DNA of 64,000 bases from Halorubrum ruber (GCF_018228765.1 NZ_CP073695.1:1488001-1552000), one strand, 5' to 3'. Positions 17,889-30,859 are shown, numbered from the stretch's first letter. Translations and numbers: made by a program. Notes: a model not told the origin generated them from the letters alone.

Positions 17889-18449
17889 TCAGCCGAGCAG
17901 GCCGAGCCCTTCGATGCGCTCGACGATCTCCTCGACCGCTTCCTCGGCGTCGTCGGTCCGCTTGCCGCCGGTGATAACGATCTTTCCGCTCCCGAAGAGC
18001 AGAATGACGACTTCGGGTTCGTCCATCCGGTAGACGAGCCCGGGGAACTGCTCCGGTTCGTACTCGACGTCCTCGAGGCCGAGCCCGATCGCGAGGGCGT
18101 TGAGGTTGAGGTTGTGCCCGAGGTCCGCGCTCGACACGATGTTCTGAACGGTGATCTCCGGGTCGTCTTCGACGGGGATCTGGAGGCCGCGCAGCTTCTC
18201 GAAGATGATCCCGAGCGCCTCGTGGACGTCGTCGATACTCTTCGCGCCCGTACAGACGATCTTCCCCGAGCGGAAGATGAGCGCGGCCGCCTTCGGCTCC
18301 TGGGTCCGGTACACGAGGCCGGGGAAGTTGTCCGGGTTGAAATCCGCGCCCGGGAGGTCTTCCGCGAGCGCCTCCAAATCGAGCTCCTGACCGATACCCG
18401 TCGATGCAACAACGTTCTGAATCTCGATCGAGTCTGCAGGGTTCGTCAT
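17889..18449 (-). CDS. tbp: TATA-box-binding protein TBP
   Basis: General transcription factor that bends promoter DNA and, with TFB, recruits archaeal RNA polymerase. Two direct repeats of the saddle fold cover residues 8-90 and 98-182, each with the signature 'FPGLVYR' followed by 'ALIFRSGKIVCTGAKS' or 'VILLFGSGKIVITGGK'. The length of 186 and acidic surface are typical. Upstream on the minus strand are two TATA-like boxes (about 18455-18460 and 18474-18482), so TBP may control its own gene. Convergent with orc1/cdc6 and divergent from the rRNA operon. Confidence 0.96.
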   Translation of the reverse strand: MTNPADSIEIQNVVASTGIGQELDLEALAEDLPGADFNPDNFPGLVYRTQEPKAAALIFRSGKIVCTGAKSIDDVHEALGIIFEKLRGLQIPVEDDPEITVQNIVSSADLGHNLNLNALAIGLGLEDVEYEPEQFPGLVYRMDEPEVVILLFGSGKIVITGGKRTDDAEEAVEEIVERIEGLGLLG

Positions 18450-19119
18450 CGTTCGCTTTTATATGTGTCCCCCTCCCTTATAAACGCCCGTGGTATAAAC
18501 GACCAGCTCGCCCCGAAACGAAATACCTCTTCTCCCGCGTACGCGTGTGACCCCGACATGGCGTGAGATACTATGAACTCATTCTGATATATTTCCCGAT
18601 CACGAGTTCTGCTCCAACGACTCGATGGCACCGCCCGTCTCCGAGTACGGCTAGTCGTTGACGGATCAACTCGTTGTAAACTGCTCCGTGAAACCGCATG
18701 ACGTGGCGTAGTTAGTTCGACGGGGTTAAGTACAACCCGGGCATTCGATGAGATGCGAGGCGCCCCCGCCGAGGGGGCACCGACCGGCCGTTTGCGCGGC
18801 CGGTCGAAGCGTTCCGACGTGCTTAAGTGTACAAGCCCGTTCGGTTGATACGCGAAGAACGCACCGCGGACTCGGGCCGTTCAACTCGGCCCGGTTTCGC
18901 AGAGTCGGCTCGTCCGACTCATCCGATGAGGATCACGCCCCCTGCGCTCCGGCGTAAGCGGTGATCTGATGTGAGCCGTGGTCGTTCGGTGTCATCCAAG
19001 CCGTTGGATGGCCCGGACACCACACAGACCAATGCAATGGTGTGTCAACCCTCGTCTTCGACGAGATTGACACCCGCCAACACCCCCTTCGAGCCGGGAA
19101 TCAGGCTCGAAGGATATTC
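18450..19119 (+). promoter_or_regulatory. rRNA operon promoters and leader
   Basis: Two tandem promoters are visible. The first is GTTAGTTCGACGGGGTTAAG then TACAACCC (18711-18738, TATA part TTAAGTA at 18725). The second is TTCCGACGTGCTTAAGTGTA (18812-18831). Both have the TTCGA/TTCCGA upstream element and TTAAGT box known from haloarchaeal rRNA promoters. Between them are two GC hairpins (GCCCCC/GGGGGC at 18762-18778; CGACCGGCC/GGCCGGTCG at 18781-18806). The leader then holds the 5' half of the 16S processing stem. Bases 18450-18700 show nothing beyond the tbp promoter. Confidence 0.75.
19015..19039 (+). other. 5' half of the 16S rRNA processing stem
   Basis: GGACACCACACAGACCAATG here can pair, with a few bulges, with CATTCGCATTGGCCTGTGTA at 20652-20671 and GTCC after it. 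Such a stem loops out the 16S and is cut at a bulge-helix-bulge by the tRNA splicing endonuclease in archaea. Confidence 0.6.
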
Positions 19120-20589
<1,470 letters not shown>

Positions 20590-20651
20590 CGACCCGAGAC
20601 TCGCCCTCTGGGCGAGCTCACCTTACGACCGTCACCACGACGGTCACTACT

Positions 20652-20676
20652 CATTCGCATTGGCCTGTGTACGTCC
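20652..20676 (+). other. 3' half of the 16S rRNA processing stem
   Basis: CATTCGCATTGGCCTGTGTA and the following CGTCC pair with 19015-19039 in the leader; small mismatches would form the bulges of a bulge-helix-bulge. Confidence 0.6.
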
Positions 20677-20763
20677 GCCCACCCATCGGCTTGGACACCT
20701 TAGAACGACCACGGCTCGCAACACAAACGCGACACACACCAGACCTTCCCCTCGCGGGAAGGT

Positions 20764-20835
20764 GGGCTCATAGCTCAGCGGTAGAGTGCCTCCCTTGCAA
20801 GGAGGATGCCCTGGGTTCGAATCCCAGTGAGTCCA
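20764..20835 (+). tRNA. tRNA-Ala(TGC)
   Basis: Acceptor GGGCTCA (20764-20770) pairs with TGAGTCC (20828-20834) with one G-T pair; discriminator A at 20835. Anticodon stem CCTCC/GGAGG encloses CTTGCAA, anticodon TGC. T-arm is CTGGG-TTCGAAT-CCCAG. CCA is not encoded. Its place in the 16S-23S spacer is the common archaeal arrangement. Confidence 0.97.
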
Positions 20836-20974
20836 TGTCCGTTCGGTCCGAATCCGTCCCCTTATATGGGAGACGCGACTCGGATCGAACACGACGACCG
20901 ATGCACCATCCCGGGAAACCGCGGATGGGAAGGGTTCGACGAACGCCCCGTCACACCCGGGGCGATTCAATGAC

Positions 20975-20998
20975 AACCGTGTATACGTGCGATCCAGA
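20975..20998 (+). other. 5' half of the 23S rRNA processing stem
   Basis: AACCGTGTATACGTGCGATC plus CAGA is the perfect reverse complement of 24066-24089, a 24-bp helix that loops out the 23S precursor. Confidence 0.85.
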
Positions 20999-21111
20999 CG
21001 TCCACTGAACTCATCCGAGTTCGTGGAACGTCAGTGAACCATATACAGTCGGGTGACACTATGTCACTTGACACCGTCAGCACTCTCTTCTGGAGAGTTG
21101 GCTGACACACT

Positions 21112-24022
<2,911 letters not shown>

Positions 24023-24065
24023 CATTGGCGCTGACGCGCCACGACTCGCATGAGTTCAGGCGGTA

Positions 24066-24089
24066 TCTGGATCGCACGTATACACGGTT
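24066..24089 (+). other. 3' half of the 23S rRNA processing stem
   Basis: TCTGGATCGCACGTATACAC plus GGTT pairs perfectly with 20975-20998 over 24 bp. It closes the helix from which pre-23S is excised. Confidence 0.85.
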
Positions 24090-24103
24090 GGTATCGAACC
24101 AGA

Positions 24104-24163
24104 CCGACACAGGAGTCTCACTGTAGGAGATACAGTGAGTCTCGGTTCAACTCCGAGAGTCGG
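24104..24163 (+). ncRNA. tRNA-like element immediately before 5S rRNA
   Basis: A three-helix fold that copies half a tRNA. CCGAC (24104-24108) pairs with GTCGG (24159-24163) as an acceptor-like stem. CTCACTGTA (24117-24125) pairs with TACAGTGAG (24131-24139) in a 9-bp hairpin with loop GGAGA. CTCGG-TTCAACT-CCGAG (24141-24157) is a perfect T-arm with a seven-base loop. There is no D-arm and no usable anticodon loop. In Haloferax volcanii a tRNA-like element upstream of 5S directs tRNase Z to make the 5S 5' end; this element sits exactly where that requires. Confidence 0.8.
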
Positions 24164-24165
24164 CA

Positions 24166-24288
24166 TGAAGGCGGCCAGAGCGGTAGGGAAACACCCGTAC
24201 CCATTCCGAACACGGAAGTTAAGCCTACCAGCGTATCGTGAAGTACTGGAGTGAGCGATCCTCTGGGAACCACGAGTCGCCGCCTGCC
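24166..24288 (+). rRNA. rrf: 5S ribosomal RNA
   Basis: Terminal helix AGGCGGC/GCCGCCT closes the molecule. The internal ACCCGTACCCATTCCGAACA and GGAAGTTAAGC are typical archaeal 5S sequence. About 122 nt. The 5' end follows the tRNA-like element by two or three bases; the terminator starts 27 bases after the 3' end. No tRNA-Cys follows. Confidence 0.96.
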
Positions 24289-24314
24289 CACTCATACGGG
24301 AGTATTCCCACCAA

Positions 24315-24345
24315 GCCCACGGACGTTGTGTCCGTGGGCTTTTTT
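24315..24345 (+). terminator. hairpin plus T-run ending the rRNA operon
   Basis: GCCCACGGAC (24315-24324), loop GTTGT, GTCCGTGGGC (24330-24339), then TTTTTT. A perfect 10-bp stem with T-tract, unusually bacterial-looking for an archaeon, though T-runs are the main archaeal stop signal. Confidence 0.85.
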
Positions 24346-24579
24346 CATATCCAGCGACCCACCGCGCTCGCATTTTACTCGCGTTCACAGACTGTCGACC
24401 GACGGTCTCGCTTGCGTGGTCCGCAACCGTTGCGAATTTACTGATCCTAGGGCTCGGTCGGGTCGGCACTGGTCCGCGGACAACTCACCGCGCTCGGCTG
24501 ATCGTCTCGCGGGACGGCGTATCAGTACTAATAGTTCCATCCGTAAGTTTATCACTTTTGTCGATGAACCCAACGTATC

Positions 24580-25425
24580 GTGGATAGATCGAACGGTACG
24601 GTACGACTGTTCTGTGGCGACCAGCCGTCGGTTCGCGACGGAGTCGCCTCGGAGCGTGTCGTGTCCGTGTTGTTCGGAACCGACGTTGAGGCGTGGCGGA
24701 GCGGATGGGAGCGAAGGCCGGCGGGGCCGCCGACGCGGGAGGCGGTGGTGGACGTGAGCGGCGTCGCTCGGAGCGGGGCCGCCGCGTCGACGCAGGTAGT
24801 ACCGAACAACGGGCTCGCGTACACCGTACTCGGCCGCGACGCCGAGAGCGAACGAATTCTCGACGCCGTCGACGATAACCTCGACGGAGTCCCTTCGGGA
24901 ACGGTCGACCTGGTAATCGACGACATCGCGCCGGTCGCCGCTCGGGATGGCGTCGATGCCGCCGTCGCGTTCGCGGACCGGCTCCTCGGCCGGTTCGGGG
25001 ACCGAGCGAACCGGGTCGCGATCGGGTGTTCCTTCGAGGGGCCCGTGGAGTTGCTGTCGCGCGTCGGCGATCGCGTTGACGCCGTCGTCGGTGCCGACGC
25101 GGACGCCACGGCGGCGGTCGAACGGCTCTCCCGCGACGACCCCACGACCTTCGGATACGTGCGCCGTCACTGGGCCGAGGCCATGCGCGGCATCGAGACG
25201 TGCGACCGGAACTATCCGCAGTCGAAACAGGTCCACGCCGCGCTGACCGACCCGGAGACGACACCGCGGACGCTGGGGGCGACCCTGTCGGGACTGGTCA
25301 CGCTCGGCGCGCTGGAGACGTGGGGAGACACCGTGGGGCCGACCCGATACGACCTCACCGCGTACCGGCCGGAGCGGGCGTGGGCAGTCGGCGCCGCGCT
25401 CGAAGCGGGCGCCTCCGAGGAGTGA
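24580..25425 (+). CDS. conserved haloarchaeal protein (DUF7504-like), role unknown
   Basis: 281 residues, acidic and alpha/beta. It starts with 'RLFCGDQPSVRDGVASERVV' and includes alternating hydrophobic strands such as 'GTVDLVIDDIAP' and 'RVAIGCSFEGPVELLSRVGD', a pattern like a RecA/KaiC-derived fold without a Walker A motif. The end resembles a winged-helix ('TLGATLSGLVTLGALETWGD'). The start is GTG; a GTTTATCAC box at 24547-24555 puts transcription start at the GTG, so it is likely leaderless. First gene after the rRNA terminator. Confidence 0.72.
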   Translation: MDRSNGTVRLFCGDQPSVRDGVASERVVSVLFGTDVEAWRSGWERRPAGPPTREAVVDVSGVARSGAAASTQVVPNNGLAYTVLGRDAESERILDAVDDNLDGVPSGTVDLVIDDIAPVAARDGVDAAVAFADRLLGRFGDRANRVAIGCSFEGPVELLSRVGDRVDAVVGADADATAAVERLSRDDPTTFGYVRRHWAEAMRGIETCDRNYPQSKQVHAALTDPETTPRTLGATLSGLVTLGALETWGDTVGPTRYDLTAYRPERAWAVGAALEAGASEE

Positions 25426-25451
25426 AACGGCCGCGGCGCTGACTCGGACCG

Positions 25452-25802
25452 TCAGTCGCCCGCATCGTCCCGACCGTCGGGCGGCGCGACGCGGTTGAGG
25501 TCGGTCTCGACCACGGTGCCGTCAGGTTCGAGCGTCACGCTCCCGAGAGCGGCAGTCTCGCCGGTGTCGTACCGCGCAGCGACGGCCTCAAGGGTCGGGC
25601 GGCGGTTGAGTTGCTCCCACACGGCCTCCGCGACCAGCGACTGGAACGCCTCGGGATCGGTCCACCCGGCGTCGATATCGGAAGGGACGCCGACGACGAC
25701 TCGGAGCTCCGTCTCGGCGACGCGGATGCCGACGCCGAACGTGTCCGCACACATGAGCGGTGGTTCGCGCCGGGGTGTGAAATCTCCGTCGGCGTCGTCC
25801 AT
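25452..25802 (-). CDS. conserved haloarchaeal small acidic protein
   Basis: 116 residues from the ATG at 25802; the frame opens to 25889, but the extra 29 residues are Arg/Pro-rich and lie over the divergent promoter. The core reads 'FGVGIRVAETELRVVVGVPS' and 'FQSLVAEAVWEQLNRRPTLE', an alpha/beta protein without a known motif. It is convergent with the gene before and divergent from the EamA transporter. Function not recognised. Confidence 0.65.
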   Translation of the reverse strand: MDDADGDFTPRREPPLMCADTFGVGIRVAETELRVVVGVPSDIDAGWTDPEAFQSLVAEAVWEQLNRRPTLEAVAARYDTGETAALGSVTLEPDGTVVETDLNRVAPPDGRDDAGD

Positions 25803-25905
25803 TGGCGTCGTCCGTCGGGGGAGAGCGAGAGGAGTACCTCGCCGTGCCGGCGGGTCAGCTCTCGAAACCGGTAAGCGCCTGTCGCTCAAACGACCACGAG
25901 ATCCG

Positions 25906-26793
25906 ATGAGTTCGAAGCCGGCGGTGTCGCCGAAGGCGGGACTGGCGGCCGCGGTCGTCGCGGTGAGCGCGGGCGCGATCCTCGTCCGTCTGAGCGACGC
26001 GCCGAGCTCGGTCGCCGCCTTCTACCGGGTGCTGTTCACGACTCTGCCGCTGGCTGCGATAGCGGCGTGGCGGTACCGCGGGGAGTTCGCGCGGATCCGG
26101 TCTCGCGACCTCGCGTTCGCGGTGCTGTCCGGAGTCGCGCTCGCGGTCCACTTCGCGGCCTGGTTCGAGAGCCTCCGGTGGACGAGCGTCGCCGCGAGCG
26201 TGACGCTCGTTCAGGCGCAGCCGGTGTTCGTCTCGATCGGCGCGTGGCTCCTGTTGCGCGAGCGCGTCACGCGCCGGATGGCCGCGGGCATCGCGGTCGC
26301 CGTCGGCGGGATGGCGTCGATGTCGCTCGGTGACTTTCTCGCCGGCGTGGCGGTCGGTCCTCGTCCGCTGTACGGCAACGCGCTGGCGCTTGCGGGCGCC
26401 GTCGCCGCCGCGGGCTACGTGCTGGCCGGTCGCTCGCTTCGGCAGCGGATCTCGCTGATCCCGTACGTCACCGTCGTGTACGGCGTCTGCGTGGTCGTTC
26501 TGCTCGCGTTCGTCCTCGCCGCGGGACACCCCCTCACGGGATATCCCGCTCGGGAGTGGCTCCTGTTCGCCGGGCTCGCGGTCGGACCGGGCCTGCTCGG
26601 TCACACCGTCCTCAACTGGGCGCTCGCGCATCTCGAGTCGAGCGTCGTCTCGGTCTCGCTGCTCGGCGAACCGGTCGGTGCGACGCTGCTCGCGTTCGCC
26701 TTGCTGTCGGAGACGCCGACGCCGATAACGATCGCGGGCGGATGCGTCGTCCTCGCCGGTATCTACGTCACTGCGACGGCGGCTCAGTCGTAG
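25906..26793 (+). CDS. DMT-superfamily transporter, EamA type
   Basis: 295 residues with about ten transmembrane helices in two homologous halves. Half one carries 'GAILVRLSDAPSSVAAFYRV' and half two 'YVLAGRSLRQRISLIPYVTV', both EamA-like. Members export amino acids, metabolites or nucleotide sugars; substrate not readable. The open frame starts at 25495, but 'MSSKPAVSPKAGLAAAVVAV' from 25906 is the natural start before the first helix. Cell membrane. Confidence 0.9.
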   Translation: MSSKPAVSPKAGLAAAVVAVSAGAILVRLSDAPSSVAAFYRVLFTTLPLAAIAAWRYRGEFARIRSRDLAFAVLSGVALAVHFAAWFESLRWTSVAASVTLVQAQPVFVSIGAWLLLRERVTRRMAAGIAVAVGGMASMSLGDFLAGVAVGPRPLYGNALALAGAVAAAGYVLAGRSLRQRISLIPYVTVVYGVCVVVLLAFVLAAGHPLTGYPAREWLLFAGLAVGPGLLGHTVLNWALAHLESSVVSVSLLGEPVGATLLAFALLSETPTPITIAGGCVVLAGIYVTATAAQS

Positions 26794-26853
26794 CGTTTTC
26801 AGCACCGATATTTTGGGGTGAACGTTGAAGCCATCCGAACGAGTGAACCGGAT

Positions 26854-28431
26854 ATGGACCGGCGAACGGTCGTCGCGTTCGTGGGCGAGGACCCGAGCGC
26901 GAGCGAACGCGTGTCCCGAGCGGTCGACGCCGTCTGGGGCGGCCCGAGGGGACCAGAACTCCGCGTGTTCGTTCCGACGGACTTGGACGACGACCGCGAC
27001 GGCGAGGATCCGCTGAACGAGACGTGCGGCGTCGTCGTCACCGCTGCGGCCGCGACCGAGGACCGGGTAACGGAGCGGCTCGCAGCGCTCCCGTCGAACG
27101 TGCCAGTGATCGCGCTCGTCGAGGACGCGACGCCGACGACGGTCAGGGCCCTGCTCGCGGCCGACGCAGACGACATAGTCGACGCCGGCGACTGGGCGTC
27201 CGATCCAGACGAGATCGACGCGACCCACCCGCTCGCCGAACGGCTTGCGGGCCGACTGGACCCCGACCGCGTCCGACTCGGCGGCGACGATGTCGCCCGT
27301 CTCTCAGAGGTGTTGCTTGACGCCGGAACGACGCTGATGAGCACCCGCACCGACGAGGTCGGGACGAAGATCGAGTGGACGATGGAGAACGTCGGCGAAC
27401 ACGCCGAGCTCGATCGGATCGTCTGTTACCGGGAGGATGACGGGCAGTTCGTCCCCGCGTACGGCTGGTGTCCCGACGGGTCCGAGCCGGAACCGAGGCC
27501 GTTCGAGGCGTTTCCGGACCCCGAAACGCTGTCGACGTTCGGTAACGTCGCGCGCGGATCCCTCCCCGCCGGGAATGCGGACGGCGAAGGCGACGAGGTT
27601 CAGGTCGCGGAATCGCCGGCGACGGTTCACGTCCCGCTCGTCGTCGACTGGGAGCTGAGCGGGATCGTCGCGTTCGAGTCCGACGACCCCCGCGCTTGGA
27701 CGGACGACGAGGTCGATCTGTACCGCACCCTCGGCGACCTGATCGCGCACACGATCGCGCGCAACGACCGCAGGACGGCGCTCCGCCGGCAGGCGGAACA
27801 GCTGGAACAGTTCAGCGCGGTCGTCTCACACGACCTGCGGAACCCACTGAACGTGCTCTCGGGCTACCTGTCGCTCTCCGAGGACGAACTCGCTCCCTCG
27901 CGGTACGACGCCATGAGCGGCGCGGTCGACCGCATGGAGACGCTGATCGACGACCTGCTCATGCTCGCGCGGCGAGGAGAGACGATCGGGGAGACCGAGC
28001 CGGTCCCGATCGCTGCCGTCGCGGAGGAGGCGTGGGGGTCGGTGCGCGCGCCCGACGCGACGCTCACGATCGCTGGCGAGGTCGGCCGCGTCGAGGCCGA
28101 CCCGGGTCGGCTCCGGCAGGCCTTAGAGAACCTCTTCCGGAACGCCGTCGACCACGGCGGCCCGGAGGTGTCGATAGAGGTCGGCCCGCTCACCGCGAAC
28201 GGCGGCGTCGGCGGGATGTACGTCGCGGACGACGGGCCCGGGATCCCGGTCGAACTCGCCGACACGGTCTTCGATTCGGGCGTCTCGTCGGCAGACAGTT
28301 CCGGGATCGGACTGGCTATCGTCGACCGGATCGTCGAGGCGCACGAGTGGGATATCGAGGCCCGAAACGACGACGGCGCCGTCTTCGAACTCACGTTCGG
28401 CGCTGACGCGACCCGGGTCGCGGCGCCGTGA
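26854..28431 (+). CDS. sensor histidine kinase: pseudo-receiver, GAF, HisKA, HATPase
   Basis: 525 residues without transmembrane helices, so a cytoplasmic sensor. Residues 1-135 resemble a receiver domain but the phosphoacceptor Asp is missing ('GVVVTAAAATEDR' where D would stand). Residues 155-300 are a GAF domain ('LLDAGTTLMSTRTDEVGTKI'). The H-box 'FSAVVSHDLRNPLNVLSGYL' has His326. The N-box 'ALENLFRNAVDHGG' and 'ADDGPGIP' and 'SSGIGLAIVDRIV' complete the ATPase. GTG at 26818 is also open. No response regulator is adjacent, as usual in haloarchaea. Confidence 0.88.
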   Translation: MDRRTVVAFVGEDPSASERVSRAVDAVWGGPRGPELRVFVPTDLDDDRDGEDPLNETCGVVVTAAAATEDRVTERLAALPSNVPVIALVEDATPTTVRALLAADADDIVDAGDWASDPDEIDATHPLAERLAGRLDPDRVRLGGDDVARLSEVLLDAGTTLMSTRTDEVGTKIEWTMENVGEHAELDRIVCYREDDGQFVPAYGWCPDGSEPEPRPFEAFPDPETLSTFGNVARGSLPAGNADGEGDEVQVAESPATVHVPLVVDWELSGIVAFESDDPRAWTDDEVDLYRTLGDLIAHTIARNDRRTALRRQAEQLEQFSAVVSHDLRNPLNVLSGYLSLSEDELAPSRYDAMSGAVDRMETLIDDLLMLARRGETIGETEPVPIAAVAEEAWGSVRAPDATLTIAGEVGRVEADPGRLRQALENLFRNAVDHGGPEVSIEVGPLTANGGVGGMYVADDGPGIPVELADTVFDSGVSSADSSGIGLAIVDRIVEAHEWDIEARNDDGAVFELTFGADATRVAAP

Positions 28432-28462
28432 GGATCGGACGGTCAAGCCGCCGCGGCGGTGT

Positions 28463-28963
28463 TCAGCTCTCGGAGAACCGCTCGACCGTCCGGCGGTGCC
28501 GGTCGCGGAACATCCCCTCGAACCCGACCTTCGCCATCGGTCCGACCGCGTCGCCGAGCGGGCCGAGCGGCAGCCGATAGGCGACCGTGTCGACGAGGAG
28601 GGTCTCGTCGCCGTCGGCGTAGAACGCGTGGGTGTGTTCCCACCGCCGGAACGGACCGCCTTCCATCTCGTCGACGAACCGAGCGGACCGCTCCGGCGAC
28701 GCCGTGCCGTCGGGCTCGCGCTCGACGATCCGCGAGGTCCACCGCTGGCGCGGACCGGCCCCGAACGGCCGGATCGACATCGCTATCTCCGAGCCGGCGA
28801 CGAGGACCTCGGGGTCGGGCGACCCGTCCGGTCCCTCGACGCCACCCACGCGGAGCCGCATCCAGTCCGGAGTGAGCTCTCGCAGTCCGTCGACCGTGGA
28901 GTGAAACGCCCACACGTCTTCGATCGGGGCCGGCACCCGAGTCGTCCGCCTGTACGTCGGCAT
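28463..28963 (-). CDS. SRPBCC-family (START-like) protein
   Basis: 166 residues in a helix-grip fold. It opens 'RRTTRVPAPIEDVWAFHSTV', the standard start of polyketide-cyclase/CoxG-like proteins, and continues with 'RWTSRIVEREPDGTASPERS' and 'MEGGPFRRWEHTHAFYADGD'. Such proteins bind small hydrophobic ligands. The ligand is unknown. The last helix 'GFEGMFRDRHRRTVERF' fits. It is convergent with the histidine kinase gene and divergent from the DNA glycosylase, with about 120 bases between. Confidence 0.87.
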   Translation of the reverse strand: MPTYRRTTRVPAPIEDVWAFHSTVDGLRELTPDWMRLRVGGVEGPDGSPDPEVLVAGSEIAMSIRPFGAGPRQRWTSRIVEREPDGTASPERSARFVDEMEGGPFRRWEHTHAFYADGDETLLVDTVAYRLPLGPLGDAVGPMAKVGFEGMFRDRHRRTVERFSES

Positions 28964-29082
28964 ACGTCAGATACGGGTCGCGCGGACAAAAACCCGTCCT
29001 CGGCGGCGGTTCGGGAGCGCGCCGATCGGTTACCGCGGCGGGACCGAAACCCGCATGCCCGCGGGCCTCCTGTCCCAAGACG

Positions 29083-30009
29083 ATGGAACGCGGGGCGATC
29101 GACGTCGGCGACCTGGCTGGACCGTTCGACCTACAGGCGACCCTCGAGAGCGGCCAGAGCTACCTCTGGAACCGCGCGGACGGCGAGACGTACGCCGATC
29201 TCCACGCACACGGCGGCGACGCGTGGTACGAGACGGTCGTCGACCCGATCCCCGGCGTGACCGAGGAGCGCGTCGCGGTCCGAGTCCGACAGGAGGGCGG
29301 CGTCCACGACGGGACGCTCTGCTGGGAGGCGTCGACGGACGCCGAGCCGCTGTTGACGCACCTGCTCCGGCTCGACGACGACCTCGACGCAATCTTAGAC
29401 GCCACGCCGGACCTCCCGCTCCTGGAGCGCGCGTACGACGCCTACGAGGGAATGCGGCTGACCCGCGATCCCGTCTTCCCCTGTCTGATATCGTTCATCT
29501 GCTCGGCGCAGATGCGGGTCGCCCGCATCCACGGGATGCAGCGACGGCTCCGGGAGACGTACGGCGACGCCGTCGCGCTCGGCGACGAGACATATCGGGC
29601 CTTCCCGACGCCCGAGCAGCTGGCCGCGCGCACCGAGGAAGAACTCCGCGACCTCTCCTTAGGCTACCGCGCGCCGTACGTCCGACGGACCGCGGAGATG
29701 GTCGCGAGCGGCGAGGCCGACCCCTTGGAGGCGGCTGACCTCCCCTACGAGGAGGCCCGGGAGTCGCTCACTCGGTTCGTCGGCGTTGGGGACAAGGTCG
29801 CCGACTGCGTGCTGCTGTTCTCGCTGGGGTTCCTCGAAGCGGTGCCGCTCGACACCTGGATCCGAACCACTATCGAGGAGTATTACCCCGACTGCGATCG
29901 CGGGAGCTACGCCGAGACCTCCCGGGCGATCCGCGAGCGGTTCGGCGGGGAGTTCGCCGGCTACGCGCAGACGTACGTGTTCTACTACCTCCGCGCCGGC
30001 GGTGAGTGA
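29083..30009 (+). CDS. 8-oxoguanine DNA glycosylase (OGG1 type)
   Basis: Helix-hairpin-helix base-excision repair enzyme with an associated AP-lyase activity in the family. The HhH-GPD motif 'RFVGVGDKVADCVLLFSLGF' holds the catalytic Lys238, and 'EAVPLDTWIR' the catalytic Asp257, matching Lys249 and Asp268 of human OGG1. Residues 1-110 form the N-terminal beta domain ('FDLQATLESGQSYLWNRADG'). Length 308 is normal for the OGG1-like group; 3-methyladenine glycosylase is the main alternative call. Stands alone. Confidence 0.9.
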   Translation: MERGAIDVGDLAGPFDLQATLESGQSYLWNRADGETYADLHAHGGDAWYETVVDPIPGVTEERVAVRVRQEGGVHDGTLCWEASTDAEPLLTHLLRLDDDLDAILDATPDLPLLERAYDAYEGMRLTRDPVFPCLISFICSAQMRVARIHGMQRRLRETYGDAVALGDETYRAFPTPEQLAARTEEELRDLSLGYRAPYVRRTAEMVASGEADPLEAADLPYEEARESLTRFVGVGDKVADCVLLFSLGFLEAVPLDTWIRTTIEEYYPDCDRGSYAETSRAIRERFGGEFAGYAQTYVFYYLRAGGE

Positions 30010-30100
30010 TCGGGGTCGAGACGGCCGGCTCTCGGCCCGCCGAGGCCGATCCGGTCGCGGCCGAAGTTTGATACTCGTTCGCGTGGTATCCGCACGCGTG

Positions 30101-30562
30101 ATGGACTGTCGAGTCGTCGTCGAGGCCGCGGTTCCGGTGTACGACGTGGAAACCGCCGACGAGGCGGTCCGGATCGCCATCTCGAAGACCGGCGAGATGC
30201 TCAATCCGGATCTCAACTACGTCGAGATCGACACCGGGACGCGAACGTCGCCGAGCGGCGAGGAGCTCGACCCGGCGTTCGTCGCGGCCGACGAGGCGCT
30301 CGTCGCCTTAGAGCTTCAGATGGACGTGTTCAACGTCGACCGCGACGAACACGCGAGCCGCGTCGCGCGCAAGGAGATCGGCAAGCGCCTCCGCAACATC
30401 CCGCTGAAAGTGCTTTCCGTCACCGAGATCGATTCCGAAGTGAGCGACCGCACGGAGGGAACTGGGGCCGCGGAGGAGGCCTCGTCCTCGGAGGAAACGT
30501 CCGAGTCGGACGGCCTCGGGGACGACGCCGGACACGGTACCGGAGAGGACGCCCAGTACTGA
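30101..30562 (+). CDS. DUF555 family protein
   Basis: 153 residues. The first 110 match the DUF555 family of euryarchaeal proteins ('DCRVVVEAAVPVYDVETADE', 'MLNPDLNYVEIDTG', 'RVARKEIGKRLRNIPL'). From residue 112 the tail is Ser/Glu/Asp-rich and unstructured. Function of the family is not known. An AGTTTGATAC box at 30064-30073 lies about 30 bases before the ATG, so the long frame from 29786 is not used. Confidence 0.87.
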   Translation: MDCRVVVEAAVPVYDVETADEAVRIAISKTGEMLNPDLNYVEIDTGTRTSPSGEELDPAFVAADEALVALELQMDVFNVDRDEHASRVARKEIGKRLRNIPLKVLSVTEIDSEVSDRTEGTGAAEEASSSEETSESDGLGDDAGHGTGEDAQY

Positions 30563-30625
30563 GCGACGGTCGCGACGCTGGTCGTCGATTGTGCGGTCAG
30601 CGAGGAGCAGCGCGCAGTAGACGTC

Positions 30626-30859
30626 TCAGTCGGCCGTCGGGGCCAGCGGCTCCGATTCGGACGATTCCATCGGCTCGGTGATTCCCTCTGTCAGCTTGAA
30701 AACGGCCGCTTTGTGGTCGGTCTTCGATTTGTGAATCGATGTCGGCTTCACGCCCAGTTCCTCGTAGGCTTCGAGGTCGACGTCGTCGTCCCAGAACTCG
30801 CACTGTTTTCGTACCTCCGCGAGGAGACCGTGAAGATGGATGAGCTCCTGCTTCTTCAT
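30626..30859 (-). CDS. UPF0058 family small protein
   Basis: 77 residues: 'MKKQELIHLHGLLAEVRKQC' then 'GVKPTSIHKSKTDHKAAVFK', the family signature, which is helical with a conserved HKSK. Role unknown; widespread in haloarchaea and methanogens. A second member is at 57135-57413. The TATA-like AATATAAAC on the minus strand about 30 bases upstream gives a nearly leaderless mRNA. Confidence 0.9.
   Translation of the reverse strand: MKKQELIHLHGLLAEVRKQCEFWDDDVDLEAYEELGVKPTSIHKSKTDHKAAVFKLTEGITEPMESSESEPLAPTAD

Noticed and set aside
24289-24580. tRNA-Cys expected downstream of 5S in haloarchaeal rRNA operons.
   Set aside because: Only the hairpin terminator and a promoter-like region are present; no acceptor or T-arm could be found.
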